A DNA stretch of 64,000 bases from Hypomesus transpacificus (lineage: Eukaryota > Chordata > Actinopteri > Osmeriformes > Osmeridae), in the NCBI RefSeq assembly GCF_021917145.1, contig NC_061068.1, positions 11,106,975 to 11,170,974 on the forward strand, written 5' to 3'. The notes beneath the pieces were generated by a model. The model did no database searches. It was given only the letters and a program-made list of their open reading frames with translations, and had not been told where the DNA came from. The position numbers were made by a program, and so were the translations under genes. Positions 34,581 through 48,082 of the stretch are shown here, in pieces. Each line of letters begins with the position of its first letter. Position 1 is the first letter of the stretch.

Positions 34581-36473
34581 AAGAATGAAGGAGGAGGAAA
34601 TAAAGAGGGAAAAGGAGGATGGAATGAAGGAACCGAGAACAAATGATCATGTTTCCATCGTCGTTTGAACTTAATTATTTACTGTATCTGTAATGAGGAA
34701 CAACCGAGTGGAAATGGATGGTAGTAAAATTATTTGTCCAGATGGAATACAACATTTTTGGATGTATGTTTTCTACTTCCCACTTCATATTGTACTGTAA
34801 AACACATTCTTTCACTCACAACTATCGCTTTCTTAAAATTTGACATCCTGTTATGTAACAGGTGAAAGTGATGCCATAAAAACATCCTCCCTCAAGATAC
34901 AAAAAATGCTTCAGGGAATCACTTCTGCATGTAACAAATGTTTGTGTTGAAGCCACTGAGGCAGATCACATTGCCCATTAAACTCAGCAGGGTGTGCCGC
35001 TATGTTGCTTTCAAGAGACACTCCCGTTACGGGAGTCATTGTGAGTCAAGAATAGTTTTGTCCTAAAAATGCCTTCCAAGCATAACTCACTCTAAAATCA
35101 AAATGTATATGATCAAGTCACACTATCCTCATTTGATATTTAACAAGTTACTCCATACCATCTTACATAACAAGACACACCACATGAATCTATGAATATA
35201 TCACTGCAACTGTGCATGAGGTAATTCTGGGGAATGATGGTTGATAGACAGGAAACTTCTAGAATCTCTACTCTACACCCTGAAGTGAGCCCTCCACAGC
35301 CATAGGCAATGGCTCTCAGAGAGGTGTTTAAATCTTTGCTGGAGGAGTGGACAGGGGGAGATTGACATATCAGGGAGAAAGACACAGGTTAAGAACAGCC
35401 ACTCATGGTCTGGGGAGAGGCTGTCAATGGGTCACAGCAGGGTTGTACTGGGACAGGAAGCACTTATCAGCCAGCCAGTCAGCTTCCTACTCCACTGCTG
35501 CGGCTGGCAGATCAGGCCAGACCGGTCGGAGCAGAGCAGTCTCAGGAGTCAGAGGAGGAGAGCCCTTTCATAGCCAGATAATGGGCACGGTGAAGACAGA
35601 AATGTTACACTGGGGAACGCCTTGAACGCATCACAATACGCAGAGGCTGAATGGCTCTGGTGACCACAGAGTCCTGGACGCATTCAGCTCTGACGGACTG
35701 ACAGGACCTGTCAGCAGCAGAGCTCTCTGAACCAGAAATCAAAATGAAGAAAAGAGGAGGGTAAAGAGGAGGGCATTGGTAAAAAAAAAAAGGGAGGGGA
35801 AAGGCGAGAGATGTTTTCACTCAAAGGTGAAACTATCTGCCACATACAAGAGTATGAAGTCTGACAGCTGAGGTGAGTTGTATTTTTCTTTCATGTAGTC
35901 TCTGTCTACTACAGTCAAATAGTTTTGTAAAAAGCGGTAAAGAGACTATTCTAAAGCTCTTAACTCAGCTATTTGTGGGCTTATGTCAACATGGGACTTG
36001 AAACTTGTTTGAGAAAGGCTGGGAACTCTGAAAGTAATTCGGCACCATGAATACTGTTTATTTCACAGACGGACTAAACCGCAAACTGAAAATGAATCAA
36101 TCTGATGGATCTAGACCCTGTATTTCCATGAGATCCAAGGCAAAGAACAGCTTGATGTTTGACTGGATATCTCTCAATTGAACACATTCGGAATTTACTG
36201 ATGGAACCTTTGACAGCCGCCACAGATGACAGAACACCAGTGTAAATGTTTTCATGAAGTGGCAAACGGCTGTGTGGTCTACATGCAACTGGTAGGTGGG
36301 TGGTGGAACTTCCCCTGAGCTCAATAGAGAAGACTTGCCAGGGGCATCCAGCCCGCCAACCAGCCAGAAAAACAGCTAGACGGTCAACTTCTCATTCAAC
36401 CAAACGGACTGGAAGTCAGTCAGACAGACAGACAGACAGACGTCTGGACAGACAGACTTCTTAAGCTCCAGCC
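34581..36473. other. emp3 3' flank and fam83 upstream region
   Basis: No coding exon is visible. A CAGA tetranucleotide run at 36418-36442 directly precedes the fam83 ATG, so it lies in that gene's 5' UTR or promoter. Confidence 0.4.
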
Positions 36474-39400
36474 ATGTCTAACTCCCATGAGCAGAGTTTG
36501 AATGAAAATGTGGTGTTCCTGCCCATGTCTGAGTCCAGTCCAGAGTTTCTCCACTGTGAGCAGGAGCGATACGCCCTGGAGACCCTGCTGAGCTCGGGGC
36601 CTGCAGCCTTCTACACCAGGCTGGGCCAGGAGAGTCTGGCCCCCTTCCTCTCCCCAGAGGAGGTTAATCAGATCAGCGGCTGGGCCAAGAACTACCACAT
36701 CAGCCAGATACAGCTGGAGAACGGGGAGGAGAAGGAGGACGAGGAGGAAGGGGAGGAGGGCTCGGGGCTCCAGGGCTTTTCTGGCTGCTACTTCCCCACC
36801 CACTCTGACACCCCGGCCCCCTGTCTGGTGTTGGGCTGGCCCGAGAGGATGTCCTGGGTGGGAGTGGATAGTGCCACAGTCCACACCAACCCCCCGGCCG
36901 AGGGCCAGCCCAACATCAGGGAGGTCATCAGGAGGCTGCTGCAAGGAGCCACCAAGGTACGGCTGAATCCAGACAAGAGAAGTGACTGTGTTGTTTGCTG
37001 TCTTTGGATGACCTTGTTGTTCTGTTTGATTTAGTTTGTAAGGAACGATAATGGTTTACAAATATGATTGTACTTGTTCAGGGTGAAATGATCCTCTTTC
37101 TGTCCGTCATGTTTAAATTCTGAAGCTGTTCGCTCCTCAGGTGATTGCCATAGTGACAGACAGACTGTCAGACAATGCTGTGATTGGTGACTTGCACTGC
37201 CAGGCCTCTCGGGGAGTTCCGGTTTACCTCATCCTGAACCAGAGGTCCATCCAGGAGAACTTCTCACCCCACAGGCTGACAAATCCCGTGAGGATCCATG
37301 TCATCAGCCTACTGTCTAATAGTCTGTTTATTACATACAATTGGATGGGCAAAGTGATTGTCATGCTGTATGTTGATTGTAGACCGCAAGGACACATAGT
37401 GCTGAGAGCTTTTTATAATATGCATTGGCCATGTCATTCTTCAAGGAAATACAAAGTGTCTTCAAGAGACACACCTAGACGGACATATGTATCAGTCGGC
37501 AAGAATAGTTTGAGCATGCTACCATGGTTAGGAATGTGACCAGAATGAAGCAACACTTTTAACATGGTAGCTGAACAGGTTGTTCAACATTCAATGTGAT
37601 ATTTGTGTACGTGTGTGTGTGTGTGTTTGTGTGAGAGGCAGATATAGAAAGAGAGACAACAGATTTGTGGTTGAAATCGAACAATGAATCTTCACATCAA
37701 AGAAAGGACAGAGTTTCACCCTCCATTCCCTGTGTAGAACATCCAGGTGCGCGTGCTGGGAGGAAAGACCTACTGCACGCGGGAGGGGAAGATGGTGGTG
37801 GGGGAGATGAAAAACAACTTCCTCCTGGTGGATCTGGAGACGGTGGTACAAGGAAGCTATAGGTAAAGGACACCAATCGGTCCATCAGGGAGATCTGTGT
37901 GCTACACATTCCTGATCCCAGATCAGAGGGCTGGATTGGAGCCCCAATGTTATTTAATCCTGTCGAGCGGAGAGACGATTCCTAGCTAGTATTCGTACTA
38001 GACGAATCGACGATCCATAGGATATACTACACTTAGAAACAACGTGTCTGCCATCCATCAAACAAAATCCCAGAATTGGTTTTTAATTCCATTCAAACAT
38101 CCTATCTGTGTCTCTGTATCTGTGGCCTCTAGTCTGACCTGGAGTGACGCCCACCTGCATCGTCAGCTGGTGACTGTTCTGAGTGGTCAAGTGGTTGAGT
38201 CCTTTGACCAGGAGTTCCGGATCCTCTTCGCTGCCTCTCTCCCCATCCCAGACAGCTGGAAGGTTGCCAAGCACCCCATGGACGTTACATTCCACTCAGG
38301 TGACACGGATGAAAGCAGCTGCGGTCCACACAGTGTAGTTATGACAAGTCTTTGGGCTTTTAATGATCACTAAATATATCCTATGAGACTGCTTGACTGT
38401 CACAACATATTGGTTAGACAGAGAAGTAACAATAGACCTCTCTTCCTCCTCACCACTCAGAGAGGTCTGATCTGGGCCAGTCAAGCCACGTCCCCATGGA
38501 GCCCCTCTCAACCCCCGAACCCAGCCTGCCCACAACCTCCCCACTGGACTGGGAGGCCATGGGGGTCATTCAGAGACACATGCGCGAATCCCGTGTCAAT
38601 CTGCACGGTCCGTCCATGACCGCAGAGGAACCACTGCTGTTCAGTCCACATGAGAGAAAGACGTTGTTAGTGCAAGAGTCTAATCGCCACGAAACAACAT
38701 TTCTGGAGGAGGAGAGGTATGTAGAACGACGGGAAGCTTCATAAAACTAATGTTCTATACCTTCAGAGGTAGAGAGGTCACGCCAGTAGGTGTTTCAGTT
38801 CTTTTGTCAAGGATAAGGTAAAGATTGACTCAATGAAACTAGTGCAAACTTTATGCTGAAAAAGTAGGACAAAAACTCTCTGCCTTATCACTCTCATGGG
38901 TTGAATAGTTGAATCCCATGAGACAGAATCAGTTTCTGTGTATTGTGCATTGGAATGCAAACATACTCCAATTCTCCTTCTTCCTATGTTCTAGAACATG
39001 TTTCAATCCCAACTTTGGGAAGAGGAATCAACAAGACAATCTGCAAAGTTTAAAGTTAGTATGTCAGAAGCACATGTTATTTTATTTCATCACGTAAGCG
39101 TTTACAACATTCTGAACTGTAGAATGAGTTGCTCCTCTCTCCACCATATCGTTTGTGGTAACTGCTTCTGGTGTCTGCTTATCTGACAGGAACACCAGGC
39201 GCTCTGAGACAGACTTTCAGACCTTCACTAAGAAGGAGTTCCAACACAGGTAAATGGACACTATAAATGACAATGATCATACCGCTGTGGTCACATTTAA
39301 CTTTAAATGTACTTTACATTAACATTTACATTTATTCATTTAGCAGACGCTTTTATCCAAAGCGACTTCCAAGAGAAAGCTTCACAAAGTTCATAGGTCA

Positions 39401-41364
39401 CTGATAATAACAACGAGATAGCCCCAAAACAAGCACACATTGTGAACAACCAAAAAATAAGTGCCAAAGGGAAAAACCATAAGAATATGTAGTTAAGCAA
39501 GGTACAATTTAAACAACATGAATCTGTAAGTGCAAGTTTACCTGTAGAAAAACAATCAACAGTAAAATAAAATAAAAATATAAGATTAACTAAAATAGAA
39601 TACAACAGTTTAAATCAGCTACCACTAACCAACAAGAGCAACAAGTCTCTAAGCAAGAGTCATTGTGATCCTTGAGGAAACTAGCATTGTGTTCAGCAAC
39701 CCATTCCTAAGTATAGTTCTACTCCCTGAACTTTCAGCATATTATTCCCTACTTCTCATGGGTCATAGACAAGGTGCTTGTACAGTGCCAAGCAAAACGT
39801 GAGAACTTCATATTGACAAATGTCAATAATAGAGCTGTTAGTTATCTAAGATAAAAGACAAAACAATATGAAACATATACTGTCTACCACTGTCTGGTGC
39901 ATACTGAAGCCCTCGTAAAAGGGCTAGGCAAATACATTTGATTTGAATATACTTTAGGGTTTGTTCCAAATGATTAGCTTTCTCTGCTTTAAGGGTTCAG
40001 ACAGACACAAGCTACTCCAGACAGCTGTCCTGGCAGAGGAGCTGTGAGTCAGGGGAGGAGCGTCCAGCTCAGCCTCGTCATGACAACACAGACGTGAGCT
40101 CCAGACAAGAGACCCCGGTCCTCTCCTCCCATCAGAGATGGCATCAACCAAACAGGAGACAGGGCATTTTGGAGGAGGAGTCAAAAACAGCTCAAGGCCT
40201 ATCAGAATCGAGCTCATGGGCGGACAGTCCATCCTCGACTACGGTGAGAACCATGTTTTATGAATGTGTGCAGACTGTCAATGTTAAAACAGGAGGGAGT
40301 CAGAAAATTGTGTTGTGTCCTTGGGCAAGGCACTTCACCATACTTGCCCCGGGGGAATGTCCCTGTACTCACTGTAAGTCGCTCTGGATAAGAGCGTCGG
40401 CTAAATTACTAAATGTAAATGTAAACAGAGCTCAGGTTTGCCTATCATGTGATGTTGTTCACTGTTAGGCACAATCAAACTCAATTGTTGTCCGATGATG
40501 ATGTGAGGAATTCCCACCTAACTGATTGAACTCATTCCCACTTTAATCAAATTGTTACAAATGTATTATGTATATTTAGAACCATTTGGTTTCAGTTGAA
40601 TAAGTTAAACCAATACATGTAAATTAGTCACATAATCAAATTAGGGTGTGAAAAGAGCCTTTTGGAATGCAGGTGAGAGAAATTGTACTCAACAGTAGCT
40701 TTATTTACCCTGTTATTGGCTGGTTGGACATTTCTTCCACTTGTCCAACACTCCACATTAAGTCTTCACAAGTGCATTTGGGATCTTCCTAAAGTGCCTG
40801 ATCGATGGGAAGCATGAGGAGATTGTCACTATTGTCTGTCCTTCCCTCTTCCAGAAGCCTCTGATACTGAGGGTGCCTCAGCGTGAAAGCTTCAGCTCTC
40901 TAAGTGACATCATGAGAAGACTGCAGCCTCGACAGAGCTCCTCAGGGCTCATGACCAGGGTGTCCAAGAGCACGGTGTCAGAGCTCAGCCGCTCCATGAT
41001 GGATCTGCGATCGGAGAACACTGACACAAGTCTGCAGAGGGACCCCACAGCACCAAAATTACAAGCCAATGTAAGCAAGAGGGTTTCTCTGTGTCTTTGC
41101 GTGTGTGGGTGCGACTGCGTATCTTCCTGGCCCACTAATGTCACTGATATCTTTCTCTCTTTGCGGCAGTACTTTGATCCTTTCCGAGTGACCCCAGCCC
41201 TCGCCCTGATGAAGAAGAGGAACGATGACCTCAAAGCTGTGATGCTTCGACAACCCAAGACGTTCCTGCCCCCCTCCAGACCTCGGAGCAGCAGCTTTGG
41301 ACTGCAGATGGACTGGAGAAGGCCACAAACTGACAGGGACCGAGGGAGGGAGGAGACCAAGTGA
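36474..41364 (+). CDS. fam83e: FAM83 family protein, probable fam83e
   Basis: Nine exons join in phase to 632 aa: 36474-36956, 37141-37287, 37738-37862, 38133-38299, 38461-38716, 39190-39249, 39994-40243, 40855-41070 and 41170-41364 (TGA). FAM83 proteins share an N-terminal DUF1669 domain, a phospholipase-D-like fold without the catalytic HKD residues, that anchors casein kinase 1. Here DUF1669 covers about residues 20-295. It ends with LSGQVVESFDQEFRILFA, which contains the CK1-binding F-x3-F motif at F280 and F284. An acidic insert (EKEDEEEGEEG) lies at about residue 85. Residues after 300 are Ser/Pro/Arg-rich and probably disordered. The paralogue is inferred from the neighbouring emp3, since human EMP3 and FAM83E are both on 19q13. 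FAM83A, B or others are not excluded. The tail has RPRSSSFG near the end. Confidence 0.85.
39322..39552. repeat. Dispersed repeat with SINE-type tail, copy 2
   Basis: A close copy of 23137-23384 in the same orientation, inside the sixth fam83 intron. It lacks about 15 bp present in copy 1. Confidence 0.85.
40308..40424 (+). mobile_element. SINE fragment, body and tail only
   Basis: Plus-strand CCTTGGGCAAGGCACTTCACC, then TGTAAGTCGCTCTGGATAAG, then CTAAATGTAAATGTA. This is the same SINE family as 24253-24450 without its tRNA head. It lies in the seventh fam83 intron. Confidence 0.85.
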
Positions 41365-41516
41365 CGCCAGGACCTTAACCCCTCTCAGATGTGGAGTCAG
41401 TGGAGAGAATGTGGCAGACCACGGCAGCTGCTGGAGGACAGGCTCCACAGAATACAGCCCCATCTGCTGGATGTGCTTTGACTGTACTGTTCTCACTGCA
41501 CCTTGTATTGCTGAGT

Positions 41517-41522
41517 AATAAA
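41517..41522 (+). terminator. Poly(A) signal AATAAA, fam83 gene
   Basis: AATAAA 153 bp after the fam83 stop, followed by an A run at about 41554. Confidence 0.65.
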
Positions 41523-42274
41523 AGGTTTCTACTACCTCTGCTGAAGTTGACCATAAAAAAAAAAAACATGAAGTCTGTTTTATGTGTGAGTGAAGATTCT
41601 TAAAAGTTTTTTAAAAGATAGGAAAATATCTACTGATCAATCCCACGTGTGTTATAAGTCTGTGGTGAAGTATTTACAGTGTGATTTATTGTGACAAAGG
41701 GCTTTGCAATCTCTTTAAAATTCCATTTATATTTTCAATTGGATTTTGAATATCATATACTGTAATGTAATAGTCTAGTATAGCTAAAGAGCTAATCCTG
41801 TCAGCTACGTTGCTTTACTGACAAGCCAAAACATTACTTTTGTGACTTTTCCCCAGAAAATTGTGTATGGAAAATATGTTGGTTTAGTAAGCAGGACTCC
41901 CTCTAAAAGGGGAGATTAACTCCTGCTTGTGTGATAACAGGCTCTATGTACAACACACTTTTTTTATCAATAAAAAAAATGCAATGTGCTTATTGGAGTT
42001 GCCTACTGTTAATTAAACAAATATAATCACATCAGAATTTAAGAGACATTATGCTATTTTCATATCAGCCACTAGATGGAAGCAAGTACTTTTTCTGGCT
42101 ACGGAATCTAGAACCTAGAAGAAGACTACCATGTTACACGTGTGTGGGCTGTGACGCCAAATGAAGCTAGCGAGACTCACGGCTAAAGACAGTTGTTACA
42201 AATACATTTAGCGAACTTTATCTTAGTGGTTATTTTACTCAATAAACAACTGCTATCACACAACCGCCATCAAG
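41523..42274. other. Intergenic region between fam83 and utp3
   Basis: AT-rich non-coding sequence. The utp3 5' UTR and promoter should occupy its last 150 bp. There is no TATA box that I would call. Confidence 0.4.
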
Positions 42275-45200
42275 ATGGTTCGTGCTCAAAGGTGAGTACA
42301 TTCATGTATCAGTAATTGCTGGTGGTATAGGTAGCTAACAATGTTGTCAACTAGCTGTAGTACTGTAACCTGAAGTTCCAGATGTTTTGTTATCTTATAG
42401 CTAAATTGTGACTTTCTCCTCTATGCTACATAGAACAAAACGATTTAAATTGCCCCAAAAGACGGAGCAGTATGATGAAGATGACCCTGAAGCATACAAG
42501 GCTATGCCTGTCCCAGACAAGGTATCTAGCCTACATTACAATGCTTGCATCACTCTGCCTCATTCGACTGTCGCTTATTTGGCAGCTGTGATAAATGTAG
42601 TCGTCACGTTGAATCAGATTGGAATAAAACCGCTTCTCTTTTTCTCACCAGAAATCATCCAAGTACACAAAAGACAAGATTGATGAGTTCCACGATGAGA
42701 AAATATCAGTAAGTCTGCGTACACACTCTCCTTTTCAGAATTCTTCTTATCGAGGCACCATTAGTTATCTGCGCCAGTAGGTCTAAACGAGGCATGGCTT
42801 TTAGTAAAAGATGGGACGCTTGTGTGTTGCAGAAACTCCTGGCACGTGGGGTAAAGATGGACAGCGACGAGGATAACATTGACGAAGAGGTGAGTCACAC
42901 TATATTCCCTATGTTGACTTGACTCTACAATCGGATGTACAGTCTCATAAAAACCCTGTGATTTTCCATCCCAGAGAGAGAGGGAACCAAGACTCTCTTA
43001 ATATCAACAAATATTGGGTTTGACTTTTCTTCCTGTAGGAGGAAGTGATGGCCCTGGACATCTCTGAGTCTGAGGAGGAGGAACAAGAGGAAGAGGATGA
43101 TATGGAGAGTGATCTCGAGGGAAAGAAGCATGATGGTAAACAAACTGTCTGTCAGTAATTCGGTGTCTTTTGATGTTGTGGATGTCCCACATTGACCTAG
43201 CATGTGGGCATGTGTCTTCTCTGACCTAGATCTCCCAAACGAACAGGCCTGGGGAAACAGGAAGAAGATGTTCTATGACTCTGACTATGTGGCTGCCAGT
43301 AAGTAGTACTATGTCAGCGGTATATGATAATAACTCACAGATCACAACAGGCTATTGCACAAATGCAACCTTACTTGGAAGATGCTTTTCTTCGGGGCTG
43401 TGCTTAAGATATAACCACATTTGTGTCACGGTAGAGGGGAAGACTCAGGAGCAGGTGGAGGCTGAAGATGCGGAGGAGGAGGAAGAAGCAAAGAACATTC
43501 AGAAACGTTTGGCTGCCAACCTCAGTGAGGAGGACTATGACCTGAACCTCCTTCAGGTATTCACCGTTTACTGTAATTGTAGCCTAGTTGGGCTGTCTCC
43601 TGCAAGACAGTGTTTTTGCACAAGGCAAACGATATTGGCCCTGGAATCCTTTGGCTACTATGTTTTGCGTGGTTGTGTAGGAGTTTGCTGTGGAGGAGAA
43701 GGAGTTGGAGCAGAGTGTGGACAAGGAGAGGATTGTGAAAGACCTGAAGCAGATGTCCCAGAAGGAGAAGATGAAACTGCTGAAGAAGGAATCACCCGAA
43801 TTTTTGGAACTCATCCAGGATTTCAAAGCTAAGGTAAAACAACTCCAAATGAGGCAGAATAGCTCATGAACTCCTGATGTAACTATTGGGAAATGTTGGA
43901 GTACTCGAAAAAGTAACCTATGTGATTGTGACAATCATCTGAAGTACGTGGAGAGCTGAGTGGATTCATCTGGTGAATGGGCACAGTTCCACGCATCCCC
44001 TTAGAGTTCTGCTACTGCTTCAGGGAAAGGTCAAGAGTTTCACTTGGGACAGGGCCACTCAGCATGTAAATGTGCTGTGTATGTGTGTGTGTTGCAGTTA
44101 TCAGAGTTGAAGGAGGAACTGCAGCCTCTCCTGGAGATGGTCAAAGATGGACACATCCCAGCAGGAAAGGTGGGACCCTCTCCATTGCACTCAGCTTCCA
44201 TTCTGCCCGCTAAATCAACTATTCTCCAAAATTGACTCTCTGTAGCAGCTCATTTATTTTGAACTCATTGTTATCTTCTCTTAAAGGGTGCCAACTACAT
44301 CAAGACCAAGCAGCAGCTCTATTTAAAGTAAGGTTGAATCCTAAGACAAGCATAGTGTGTAGACCTTCTCATCAGTCTGGATTGTTGACTTAAAAATTGA
44401 CTTTTCCTTTCCTCTCCTCAGTTACTGCACAAACATCAGTTTCTACCTGGTCCTGAAAGCAAAGAGAATTCCTGCACACAACCACCCGGTGATTGAGAGA
44501 TTGGTGACGTACAGAAACGTGAGTCCACCTTCGCTTCCAGGTCATGCACCGCTCTGAATATGTGATCCAGGTCTGGAGCCGCGACTCCCGCTGTCCTCCT
44601 CAAGCCCAGTTACCAACAAGCGTTTGGGCTATCCGTCCTGCTGTGGTAGTGACCTAGGGGTGTTTTTTTGTCCGACCTCCTCCAGCTGATCAACGATCTG
44701 GGCGCTGCTGACGCCCGCCTGGCTCCCCAGCTCCGCCTGCTGCTGGCTAGACACCAGAAGGAGAAGCCTGCTAGAAAACCAACGAGCGGCAAGGACACAG
44801 AGCAGACCAAGGTAGGAACTGTAACAGGCACGGTGAGCCGGTCTAGAGTGACGACGCAGTAAGCCAGTGAGTATGGCATATCTGGGTATGGGAAAAGTAA
44901 TTACATAACCCATTACATAAACAAATCGACGTGTTACTCCCCATGGGCACGTTAGCCCTGACTGCGTGTGTGTCTTGTGTTGACGTTTGGCAGGTGCCTG
45001 AAGAGGCTGGCCCCGAGGCGTCAGAGGAATCGGACTCTGACCTGGATGAAGAGGCGGCGCTGCTCTTCTACAGAGGGGTGGAGCTGAAGCTGAAGCTCAA
45101 GAGGAAGGGCAAGGACCAGCAGGTGGAGGAGAGGTGAGCGGAGCGTGTTTATCATTCATCCACAGGTGATGCCGGACCCCTGGCTCCGTTGATTCCCTGT

Positions 45201-46118
45201 GTTTTGTTCTCCCGCTCAAAACAAGGCCAGGAGAAAGAAAACAGGGAAAAGGGCACATTTGCGATATGCTGCGACCACGTACGCAGTTGTTGAGGACCGA
45301 CCAGCTGTGACTGCTGGTCGCAGCTGCAGCTTGAGGAGGAGTTTGAGATTAAGTCCCTCCCCCTCCCTCTGTTTTCTCATTGCAGATTGGAGGAAGGTGA
45401 AGAAGAGGTGGAGGCAGATGCAGATGCAAAAAGAGGAATTACCTATCAGGTGAGGTGTCTGTGACGAGGGGTTTCATACACAAGAATGAAGGCGGCATCT
45501 GTCATTTATTGGTAATCATATATATTTAATGGCAGGGTTGCTCATGTACAGCATTCATTTATTCACGCAGCTGACATTTCCATAATACAACCGGTGTGTT
45601 ACCACGATAACTTGCGCTAACGGAACAAGGACTTTCTCTTAATACATTATTGTGATCTGTGCACTATATTTCTCTTCAGCGCATCAGATTTGTCTCATGT
45701 GTGCCGTGTCAAGAGTATTATCCCATCTGGAACCATTAGTCTGATTGTGTCATCTACCAATTCCACAGATGGCTAAGAACAAAGGGCTTACGCCAAAGAG
45801 GAGAAAGATCGACCGCAATCCCAGAGTCAAACACAGAGAGAAGTTCAGGAGAGCCAAGATCCGCAGAAAGGGACAGGTTTGTACCAAGCCTGAAAACAGG
45901 ATACTACATCATTGCACCGATCGACCGCCGAGTGGAGAACCTGCACCATATAATAAATACTAAATGGATTGCTGGGAGTTCCAATCCTTGCAACGGAAAC
46001 CTTAATCAAACACATTTTCTTTTTCCAGGTCCGTGAAGTCCGTCGGGAGGAGCACAGATACAGCGGAGAGTTGTCTGGTATTCGTGCTGGAGTTAAGAAA
46101 AGTATCAAACTCAAGTAG
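42275..46118 (+). CDS. utp3: UTP3/SAS10, small-subunit processome component
   Basis: Sixteen exons join in phase to 465 aa: 42275-42291, 42434-42521, 42652-42708, 42833-42889, 43039-43135, 43230-43298, 43435-43556, 43681-43833, 44098-44169, 44287-44327, 44422-44518, 44686-44811, 44994-45133, 45386-45449, 45769-45876 and 46029-46118 (TAG). UTP3 acts in the nucleolus, in the U3 processome that makes 18S rRNA. Acidic tracts (SESEEEEQEEEDD and EDAEEEEEAKN) fill the first third. The Sas10/Utp3/C1D helical domain follows (LLKKESPEFLELI to ISFYLVLKAKR). The basic C-terminal Sas10 segment is diagnostic: KGLTPKRRKIDRNPRVKHR, then EEHRYSGELSGIRAGVKKS and IKLK. Length matches human UTP3 (about 479 aa). 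The first exon codes for under six residues. The gene converges on ppcs. Confidence 0.96.
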
Positions 46119-46319
46119 CCAAGCCCTTCTAATGGACGGTACATTCCTGACTGTATGTTACCAAGGACTGGTGTCGCTTAGAAGCTGTCTTTTAACAACT
46201 GTAGCAACCAAAGTGGATATTTATAGTTGAGGATTATGGTGTGGTAGGTTCAGTACTATTAAGATTGTATCTTTCACAGACACTGCTTTGGACAGGTCAA
46301 AGTATCCATGTCACTTTTT

Positions 46320-46325
46320 AATAAA
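46320..46325 (+). terminator. Poly(A) signal AATAAA, utp3
   Basis: AATAAA 202 bp after the utp3 stop, about 445 bp before the convergent ppcs stop. Confidence 0.65.
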
Positions 46326-46769
46326 ACTCAAGATGCTTAATGATTGGCTGGGACTGGAGGTCTATATGTATCAATTCAAATCAGCACTTGGCAAACACTG
46401 AGTTATCATTACAAGCCAGGAATCTTTTCTATGGGTTGTTACATGATCATTGTAGAATTTCCCCCTAAACCCACATGCATGAACGCAGACAAATGAACCG
46501 TACTACACTAGCAAGCCACTGAGCCTTTACATTCTTACGTTTTCTTCATCGTCCCAGCTCGTGTCTGTGTTGATGGAGTCTTAGTTAAGGCTTGGTTCGT
46601 CATACTACACTGCATTTTTGCTTGATGTCATTGGTAAATATTTTACATTACTAAAATGTGGCTACAACAGTCCAATCACCCTCTCCCACCACACAACCAT
46701 TTGAGATTAAACTTTACAGTCCCTCCAGACAAAATGTAAGGGGGCATTCTCAGTATGAAAAGAAACCCA

Positions 46770-48082
46770 TCAACCTTTCTGGTTGATGAACCGGCCGTGT
46801 GCTGTGGTCAAGTTGCTGACGATCATCTCCTCGATCTCCACCTCCTGGCTCACGTCTTCATCAGACAGCACCAGCTCGGCCTGGGTGTCCTGGGTCACCA
46901 CCACCACGTAGCCCCGCCTGGTGTCCAGAACATTGGCCACCACAGCCTGGTGCCGGTAGAGGTCCAGGGCCCGTCTAGCCCGGTCCAGCAGGATGGACGG
47001 GTCCGTCTCCAGTTTAAAGGAAGTCACAAATGCCTGTGGAGCCCAGTCCTTCACCAGAGGAGACAGCATTTTGGGCACCATCTTCATACTGATCTATTGG
47101 GAGAGATACTGTGTTAAGATGGCCATTCCTCACTACATTTGAGTAAACTTGATTCATACATTGGCCACTGGATTTAGTTTCCCATGTTGTAAGGGTTGTG
47201 CTTGGTTAGGGTTAGAATGCGGAGTCAGGGAGGGGAAGCAACTGAGGACTGCTCTATACTATTGAAAACAGAATGGCGAAAACAGTGTGTGAATAGGCAC
47301 TGACGAACAGCAGGGGAGGGCACGTGTAACCCTCCGCAGCACGTGAAGGGGTTCCTCACCTGGAGAGGCCCATTGGAAGACTGGATCTTATGTTCCGGCA
47401 TCTCCGACGCTGGGATGTAGAAGTCGGACACGGCTGCAGCCAAATAAAACATGGCCTTGGAGCCTACAAACAAACAAAGAGCACATGCTTAACTCCCACA
47501 ACACATGACACTGCACCCTCATATAACCTGACCCATGCTGCCCTTGGTGGTGGTACCTATGGTACTGAGAGCCTGAGCAGCAGCTTTGAGGAGGTGCAGG
47601 TACTCAGACAGAGTGCTGAACTCGATGGGCAGAAGAAGCCCTGCCTCCTTCACTGCCTGGTAGCGCTTCAAGACTTTGGCGATATTGGGGAGAGCCTGCT
47701 GGTCGACCGTCACCTGCCCACCCGAGTCAGAGCCGCTCTCTAACTGCAGGGAGTCCAGCAGGTTGACTCCTGCGTAGAGGCGTGTGTAGGGATACAGGGA
47801 GCGGTGTCTGTGCAAGAAGATCACAGCGTAGCCAGAGTCCAGGAAGTACTCTGCGGACGAGGCCCCACGCCGACCGCTGCTGAAGTTGTCCAGGAAACGA
47901 ACTGTGCGAGACTCCAGGGGAACCTTGGTGCCCCCCGAGGTGATCAGTACCACCCGCCGCCCCGCCGCCCCGTGCTGCGCAGCAAACGCACCCATCTGCC
48001 CTTTGACCTCCTCCACATGGGAGGGAACAGCAAACTCGACTGCCAGCTTCCCTTCTGCATTTGGGGTTGTGGGGTCTGCCAT
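46770..48082 (-). CDS. ppcs: Phosphopantothenate-cysteine ligase
   Basis: PPCS joins 4'-phosphopantothenate and cysteine, the second step of coenzyme A synthesis, in the cytosol. Three minus-strand exons join in phase to 317 aa: 48082-47557, 47463-47360 and 47093-46770 (TGA). Hallmarks are [16 protein letters not shown] at about 42-57, with the nucleotide-binding SGGT, and [13 protein letters not shown] at 61-73. Exon 2 has [21 protein letters not shown]. Exon 3 has [16 protein letters not shown] and SFKLETDP. All match human PPCS (311 aa) closely. I chose the ATG at 48082 (MADPTTP) because the N-terminus then has normal length. The open frame runs upstream to 48232, but a splice acceptor (CACTAG) ends 3 bp before this ATG, which suggests a separate noncoding first exon, perhaps ending at the donor near 48571. 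Confidence 0.96.

Noticed and set aside
34599-34604. AATAAA just after the emp3 stop
   Set aside because: Only 19 bp past the stop codon, too close to be a likely poly(A) signal.
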